From Candidatus Omnitrophota bacterium (GTDB lineage: Bacteria > Omnitrophota > Gorgyraeia > Pluralincolimonadales > Pluralincolimonadaceae), in contig JAGONY010000007.1 of assembly GCA_017992785.1 (NCBI GenBank), forward strand, positions 1 to 36,113: DNA of 36,113 nucleotides. Reading direction: 5' to 3'. Below are positions 31,734 through 36,113 of this stretch, one piece after another. A program made the translations under genes and the position numbers. Position 1 is the first letter of the stretch; the number at the start of each line of letters is the position of its first letter. Under the pieces are notes generated by a model. The model had not been told where the DNA came from. It saw only the letters and a program-made list of their open reading frames with translations, and ran no database searches.

Positions 31734-32781
31734 CTGTCAATACCTCGCATCCTTTCGTGGTTACAAGAACCATATCCTCTATCCTTATCCCTCCCCATCC
31801 CGGGACATAAATCGCCGGCTCGACAGTAAACACCATACCTGGCTTTAAGACAGCGTGGTTGCTGCTGGAGACGGAAGGACTTTCGTGGACTTCAAGCCCT
31901 ATGCCGTGGCCGAGGGAATGTCCGAACCTCCTGCCATACCCTTTACCGTTAATAAAGCCCCGCGCGATTTTATCTATATCCGATATCTTCGCGCCGGGCC
32001 TGATCGCCTTTATCGAACGCCTCTGCGCTTCCCTGACTATACTGTAGATCTTCCTGTGTTCGGAATCAATTTTACCCAAAAAGAACACCCGTGTCAAGTC
32101 GGATTTGTAGCCCTCGTAGCTGACTCCTAAGTCCAATAGGACCATATCGTTAGGACGGATTATCCTGTCGCTCGGACGGGCATGCGGAAACGCGCTGTTG
32201 GCCCCGGACGCCACTATGAGCTCGAACGACGCCCACTCTCCGCTCGCCGCCCTGATGAAATACTCCGTCTTGGCGGCCAGGTCGTTCTCGCTGAGCCCCG
32301 GTTTGAGTATAGAGTTGAAATAGGCGACCGCGTTCTCGAGGATATTGACCGAATTCCTTATAAGCTCTATCTCCAGCCGGTCCTTGACCTGCCTCAGCGC
32401 TTCTATCATGCCGTGCACCGAGACGATTTCGCATCCGGGCGCTCCCGAGTGTATCCTTTCATACGCGGCATAGCTTAAATGGGATGACTCGAAGCCGAGC
32501 CTTTTGACCTTATGCTTGCGCGCGAGCCGGAATATTATGTCGTTTACCGGGGTATTTGCGATGATCACCCCGAAACCGCTCACGTCGCGCTTCGCCTGCA
32601 GCGCGAACCTCTCGTCCGTTATCAGGTATCTTTTTGACCCCGTGATGAAAAGGCAAGCGTCCTCGCCCGTGTACCCGCTCAGGTACCTGACGTTCTGCGG
32701 CCTCGTAACGAGTATCGAATCTATGCCGTGTTTGCGCAAAAGGCCCGCGGCCCTATTTATGCGTTTTGAGTAGGGTCCCAT
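31717..32781 (-). CDS. pepP: Xaa-Pro aminopeptidase, M24 family
   Basis: A 354-residue pita-bread metallopeptidase that cleaves N-terminal residues before proline. The C-terminal catalytic half has the two-metal set: VLLDLGVSYEGYKSDLTR (Asp pair near 206 and 217), GHSLGHGIGLEVHESP, and TVEPAIYVPGWGGIRIED with the two glutamates. The N-terminal creatinase domain (SILVTRPQNVRYLSGYTG) is normal. It lies 11 bases after aroQ and overlaps efp by 17. Substrate range (dipeptides or longer peptides) is not determined. Confidence 0.94.
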   Translation of the reverse strand: MGPYSKRINRAAGLLRKHGIDSILVTRPQNVRYLSGYTGEDACLFITGSKRYLITDERFALQAKRDVSGFGVIIANTPVNDIIFRLARKHKVKRLGFESSHLSYAAYERIHSGAPGCEIVSVHGMIEALRQVKDRLEIELIRNSVNILENAVAYFNSILKPGLSENDLAAKTEYFIRAASGEWASFELIVASGANSAFPHARPSDRIIRPNDMVLLDLGVSYEGYKSDLTRVFFLGKIDSEHRKIYSIVREAQRRSIKAIRPGAKISDIDKIARGFINGKGYGRRFGHSLGHGIGLEVHESPSVSSSNHAVLKPGMVFTVEPAIYVPGWGGIRIEDMVLVTTKGCEVLTDDIDK

Positions 32782-32792
32782 TTTTCCCCGTT

Positions 32793-33236
32793 CTATTTTG
32801 TCTTTTTTGCTATTCCGATAGCGGCCATTAGCCCGAGCCTGTAACTGTCGAGGCCGAAGCCGCTGACCTGCCCTGCGGCAACCGGGGAGATGAGCGAGGT
32901 GCGCCGGAATTCCTCCCGGGCGTGGATATTTGACAGATGGACTTCAACGGCCGGTATCGAGACCGCAGCGATCGCGTCCCTTATCGCTACCGAGGTATGG
33001 GTGTATGCCGCGGGATTGATGAGTATGCAGTCGAACTTGCCCTTCGCGCCGCCTATCTTCTCGACTATCTCGCCTTCGTGGCTCGACTGGAAGGTCTCGA
33101 GGGAAACCTTCTGTGCCCTGGCTATCTTAGACAGCTCGGAGTCGATCTGCTTGAGCGTCACCTTGCCGTATATGCCGACTTCGCGGCTGCCGAGCAGGTT
33201 CAGGTTAGGCCCGTGTATGACAAGTATCTTTTTCAT
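32793..33236 (-). CDS. aroQ: Type II 3-dehydroquinate dehydratase
   Basis: Third step of the shikimate pathway. The 147-residue product has [19 protein letters not shown] (residues 5-23) with the flexible lid arginine and tyrosine, [17 protein letters not shown], and [17 protein letters not shown]. All catalytic blocks are present. It lies 9 bases after the flippase-like gene and starts the aroQ-pepP-efp-accB-accC series, an order common in bacteria. The preceding step, aroB, is 18 kb away. Confidence 0.97.
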   Translation of the reverse strand: MKKILVIHGPNLNLLGSREVGIYGKVTLKQIDSELSKIARAQKVSLETFQSSHEGEIVEKIGGAKGKFDCILINPAAYTHTSVAIRDAIAAVSIPAVEVHLSNIHAREEFRRTSLISPVAAGQVSGFGLDSYRLGLMAAIGIAKKTK

Positions 33237-33245
33237 GGTAATATT

Positions 33246-34205
33246 CTATCCCACTTTCGGTATTTTGTAAAGCCTGCTTGAGAAAAGGTAGAGCACGCCG
33301 CCGATCAGCCCCGCCAATATCACGAGCGCGAGGAACAGTATAGATACGGCCACAGAGCCCTCCTTGCTGATGAACTCGCTCAGGAATATCACGAACGCCC
33401 CCTCCCTTACCCCGAGCCCGTTTATGGACGGCATCATCGAGGCGACTGAGACAAGCGGCATGATCAGGAACAGGTTCAGCAGCGAGACCTCCTGCGAAAG
33501 GCACTTTATGAGGAAATAAAGCGATACGACCGCGATCATCTGCGCTATAAGGGAAAGGCCCACCACTTTTGCCACCTTCATCGGCTGTTCCTTGTACGCG
33601 CTGAACGCGCTGTATAATTTATGGAGCTTCGAGCCCTTTTGGAAGGCCGGCAGCGAGAGCAGGCCCGAGAAGAGCAGCTTCGCGAGGCCTTTACTGAGAA
33701 AGACCGCGAAGATGATGATGACCGAGCCAGCGAATATCGAGCATCCCCAGACGAGTTTGGGGTCCTTGATCCTTCCGTACATGAACACGAGCCCGAGCAG
33801 CGCGAGAAGCCCTATAGACAGGAAACCGAAGAACCTGTCGAAGAACACCGCGGAGAAGGATTCGAGCTTCCTCTCGCTCTTCTTCGTCGCGTAATAGGCT
33901 TTCACGATATCGCCGCCTATCGAGGTCGGTAGGAAATTATTGAAAAAATTGCCGACGAACGTCAGGTACGCCGACTCCATGACGGTGAGCCTGAGCCCCT
34001 GCACCTTGAGCATGACCTTCAACCTGTAGGAGACGATTATTATCGCGAGGAGGTTGAAGGATACGGCAAGCAGGAATTCGGGATACCTTATGCCGTTCAG
34101 CGTGCGTAATATATCCGGGATGTCCTTCCTGAACACCCATAACAGCAGTCCGATAAACGTCAGGCTTACCGCCACGCGCAGGAATACGGACAGTTTACTT
34201 TTCAT
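33246..34205 (-). CDS. Lysylphosphatidylglycerol synthetase TM/flippase-like domain protein
   Basis: A 319-residue polytopic membrane protein of the UPF0104/AglD-like family (membrane half of MprF, without the aminoacyltransferase half). Typical blocks are LTFVGNFFNNFLPTSIGGDIVKAYY (two pieces, about 76-100) and SINGLGVREGAFVIFL near 260. At least seven hydrophobic helices can be read. Function is likely lipid or glycolipid handling, unproven. I prefer the ATG at 34205 (MKSKLSVFL), which overlaps rmuC by 11 bases, to the ATG at 34229, because a GGA-type site sits upstream and the extra eight residues lie inside rmuC. Confidence 0.85.
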   Translation of the reverse strand: MKSKLSVFLRVAVSLTFIGLLLWVFRKDIPDILRTLNGIRYPEFLLAVSFNLLAIIIVSYRLKVMLKVQGLRLTVMESAYLTFVGNFFNNFLPTSIGGDIVKAYYATKKSERKLESFSAVFFDRFFGFLSIGLLALLGLVFMYGRIKDPKLVWGCSIFAGSVIIIFAVFLSKGLAKLLFSGLLSLPAFQKGSKLHKLYSAFSAYKEQPMKVAKVVGLSLIAQMIAVVSLYFLIKCLSQEVSLLNLFLIMPLVSVASMMPSINGLGVREGAFVIFLSEFISKEGSVAVSILFLALVILAGLIGGVLYLFSSRLYKIPKVG

Positions 34206-35124
34206 TGCGTCGGAGTTCCAGGGAATCAAGGTCGGCGTCCAGCTTCGCGAGCTTGCGGGCGGCTTCCGAGGTATATTTCTTGTGCGCGTCGTTGAGATGG
34301 CTTCCGACGATATCGAACGTCCCCTTGAAATCCTCGAAATCCTTCCTGAGCGCGCCTATCCTCTCGAGAATCTGTTTCGCGTTATCTTCGATCCTGAACG
34401 CCTTGAGGCCGTGCACTATCGTAGCTATATAAGGATAGAGCGTGGCGGGAGAAACGATATACACCTTGTTCTTTGCCGCGTAGGCAAGAAGCGACGACTC
34501 TTCGCCGGACAGCGACGAGTCCCTTACTATCGCCTCGTAATAGACGCTCTCCGACGGCACGTACATCAGCGCGAAATCGAAAGTCTTCTCGCTCGGCGAT
34601 ATGTATTTCTTCGCGATGCTGTCCACCTGTTTCTTGACCGCCTGGACGAACTCCCTGAAACAGCGGCGCTTATCGTCATCCGCCTCGCACTCGAGCATCC
34701 TCCTGAAACTGTCGAGCGGGAACTTCGAGTCGACCGGCAGGATGAACTCCCTGAATTTTATGACCGCGTCGACCTGCTCCCCCGAACGGAATGAGTATTT
34801 CATCTCGTAATTGCCGGGCGGCAGCATATCGGAAAGTATCTTCTCGAGGAGGAGTTCGCCCGTCATGCCGCGTATCTGCGGCGGTTTCAGCAGGTTGCCT
34901 ATCTCGTTTATCGCCCTGCCGAACTCCTCGAGCCTCTCGCCCCTTGTCTTGAGCTCGCCGAGGCTCCTGTTAATATCGCCTATGGCGCCCGTCGTCGATT
35001 GTATCGCGCCGCCGACGCCTCCGGCGATCTCCTTGGGCAGGTTCCTGACTTTAATGAAAAGGTATACCGACACGGCAAGCGACACGAACACCAGCGCAGA
35101 TATGACGGCAAGCAATGCCGTCAT
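34195..35124 (-). CDS. rmuC: RmuC family DNA recombination protein
   Basis: A 309-residue RmuC protein. The N-terminus is a membrane helix (about 4-24), followed by a coiled coil and the RmuC nuclease-like core: MTGELLLEKILSDMLPPGNY, DAVIKF, LPVDSKFPLDSFRRML, FALMYVPSESVYYEAI, VSPATLYPYIATIVHGLK. E. coli RmuC limits inversion at short inverted repeats. The length is on the short side (the E. coli protein is 475) but the core is complete. It overlaps DUF1844 by ATGA and the flippase-like gene by 11. Confidence 0.93.
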   Translation of the reverse strand: MTALLAVISALVFVSLAVSVYLFIKVRNLPKEIAGGVGGAIQSTTGAIGDINRSLGELKTRGERLEEFGRAINEIGNLLKPPQIRGMTGELLLEKILSDMLPPGNYEMKYSFRSGEQVDAVIKFREFILPVDSKFPLDSFRRMLECEADDDKRRCFREFVQAVKKQVDSIAKKYISPSEKTFDFALMYVPSESVYYEAIVRDSSLSGEESSLLAYAAKNKVYIVSPATLYPYIATIVHGLKAFRIEDNAKQILERIGALRKDFEDFKGTFDIVGSHLNDAHKKYTSEAARKLAKLDADLDSLELRRNEK

Positions 35125-35402
35125 TTCGATTTCTCCGCGTACTTGAGCCTGAGGCCGTAAAGCACGTCGTCTATGAGCTTCTGCTCTTCCGCAGACAGGT
35201 TGCCCTGTGTCTTCTCCTTTACCATGGCGATCGTCTCGATCATATACCTCGCGCGCTCGAGCTCGACCTTCGTCTCGTTGTTGACCGGGTTGGCCATTTC
35301 GCCGAGGAATATCATCGCCTGCATCCCGAGGCTCGTTATGAATATGTTGAAGCTCGGTTCATACTTGGATCCTTCATTCCCCATCTTATCGTGTAATTCC
35401 AT
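35121..35402 (-). CDS. DUF1844 family protein
   Basis: A 93-residue protein of the DUF1844 family. The pattern FNIFITSLGMQAMIFLGEMANP, read as two pieces (about residues 18-39), and the C-terminal EEKTQGNLSAEEQKLIDDVL type motif (about 61-82) are typical. Function is unknown. It overlaps rmuC by ATGA, so co-translation with it is likely. No clean ribosome site is seen near the ATG; a later Met (35384) is not better. Confidence 0.85.
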   Translation of the reverse strand: MELHDKMGNEGSKYEPSFNIFITSLGMQAMIFLGEMANPVNNETKVELERARYMIETIAMVKEKTQGNLSAEEQKLIDDVLYGLRLKYAEKSK

Positions 35403-35442
35403 AGCGGTCTATATTACTCCTGTTTGCTTGCCAGCGCAACAA

Positions 35443-36113
35443 TTAATAGACTATGATCCCGGCGTAGCCGACGACCGAGCCGTAATCACCGGACGCGTCC
35501 CCGCTCGTGCAGTATTTTATGAGCTTCGCGCCCTTCGCGCCGAGCTCTTTCGCCGCGGCGATCATGACGCACGCGGGGACATAACCGCACATCGATATCC
35601 CGTGCTTCCCGACCGCGTCGGCCAGCGCCTTTTCGTCGAGGCCGAGCATCGCCTTTATAGCTATGCTGTCCTTGGCCTTCGCCGACTCTTGTGGCTCGTC
35701 ATGAGTCATATCGGAACTCGCGATTATCGTCGCGCCGCCGGGCCCGGCGGACCTGACGGCCGCGGCCATCTCTTTCCCGATTCTGCGGTATGCCTGAAGG
35801 TCGGCCTCGGCAAGCACTATCGGCACTATCCTGACGCCCGGCTTCAGCGCCTGTAAAAACGGTATCTGGACCTCGACGGAATGCTCGCCGAGATGGGCGT
35901 CGCGGTCCTCTTCGAGATAGGATGATCCCGAAAGGACGGCTTTCGCCAGGCGCGAATCTATCTCCGCATCGCCTGAAGGCAACCGCCACACTCCTTCCGT
36001 CATTATCGAGAACGGCTTTCCGAGCCCGGTGTGGTTGGGCCCGATTATTATGCAGGTATCCTTAAGGGCCGCGCCGGAAAGGACCGCGCCGGCGACCGGC
36101 CCGGAATACATGC
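35443..36113 (-). CDS. AmmeMemoRadiSam system protein B / MEMO1 family (5' end off window)
   Basis: The last 223 or so residues of a MEMO1-family protein; its start is beyond base 36113. Seen: YSGPVAGAVLSG, IIIGPNHTGLGKPFSIM with the metal-type HTG, DAHLGEHSVEVQIPFLQAL, ASSDMTHDE and GYVPACVMI. The protein belongs to the AmmeMemoRadiSam system together with an AMMECR1 protein and a radical SAM enzyme, likely just upstream outside the window. Biochemistry is unsettled; a dioxygenase-like fold is known. It ends about 40 bases before DUF1844 and its stop is TAA. Confidence 0.88.
   Translation of the reverse strand, partial: MYSGPVAGAVLSGAALKDTCIIIGPNHTGLGKPFSIMTEGVWRLPSGDAEIDSRLAKAVLSGSSYLEEDRDAHLGEHSVEVQIPFLQALKPGVRIVPIVLAEADLQAYRRIGKEMAAAVRSAGPGGATIIASSDMTHDEPQESAKAKDSIAIKAMLGLDEKALADAVGKHGISMCGYVPACVMIAAAKELGAKGAKLIKYCTSGDASGDYGSVVGYAGIIVY

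Noticed and set aside
1-36113. CRISPR arrays, insertion sequences, prophage or toxin-antitoxin genes
   Set aside because: No regularly spaced repeats, transposase or integrase motifs, or phage genes were seen on either strand.

Overview
The window looks like a chromosomal segment of an uncultivated diderm bacterium of the PVC neighbourhood, most likely Candidatus Omnitrophota. This is inferred from several things. There is a short basic protein of the kind described from Chlamydiae, Verrucomicrobia and Planctomycetes (17124-17417). There are ADP-heptose (LPS core) genes, a degenerate NlpD-type lipoprotein, ExeA/GspB-like secretion genes, and very tight packing with many 4-base ATGA overlaps. 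No phage, transposase, CRISPR or plasmid genes were seen. Almost everything lies on the minus strand; only an ExeA-like ATPase and its GspB-like partner (10795-12125) are on the plus strand.

Layout. (1) 1-3175: a metY-metX-metW methionine operon read leftward, controlled by a SAM-II type riboswitch with a plausible transcription terminator switch and a near-consensus promoter. (2) 3158-6072: two c-di-GMP signalling proteins, one REC-GGDEF-MshEN with an atypical GGDDF site and one PAS-GGDEF-HD-GYP with intact motifs. (3) 6095-8225: an exported protein, a flavin reductase-like protein, a TIM-barrel isomerase-like protein, and upstream of it a free-standing structured RNA with its own promoter and terminator (6S-like architecture). 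(4) 8235-10706: a FAH-family hydrolase, a PlsC acyltransferase and three consecutive PilZ proteins, with their own promoters. (5) 10722-12125: exeA/gspB-like genes divergent from the PilZ genes, with a perfect palindrome between the promoters. (6) 12122-18027: a coiled-coil membrane protein, GNAT, rnc, aroB, cold-shock protein, M50 protease, a tRNA-binding domain protein, an SH3 protein, the PVC small basic protein and a SPOR protein. (7) 18078-23336: an AsmA/GspN-like protein, dGTPase-like HD hydrolase, HIT protein, phosphodiesterase, a large unusual ATPase, NlpD and tRNA-Gly(CCC). (8) 23352-28689: one leftward run pfkA-gmhA-rfaE2-thiD2-thiE-thiC-pfkB mixing glycolysis, heptose and thiamine genes. 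(9) 28713-36113: amaP, accC, accB, efp, pepP, aroQ, a flippase-like membrane protein, rmuC, a DUF1844 protein and a 5'-truncated MEMO1-family gene.

How it fits together: most genes are core metabolism and envelope housekeeping. The parts that go beyond routine annotation are the SAM-II leader of metY, the 6S-like RNA, and the concentration of c-di-GMP makers, breakers and candidate receptors (GGDEF, HD-GYP, MshEN, PilZ x3) next to an ExeA/GspB-like secretion pair. No gene-free stretch exceeds 300 bases; the longest, 7950-8234, is filled by the RNA gene.
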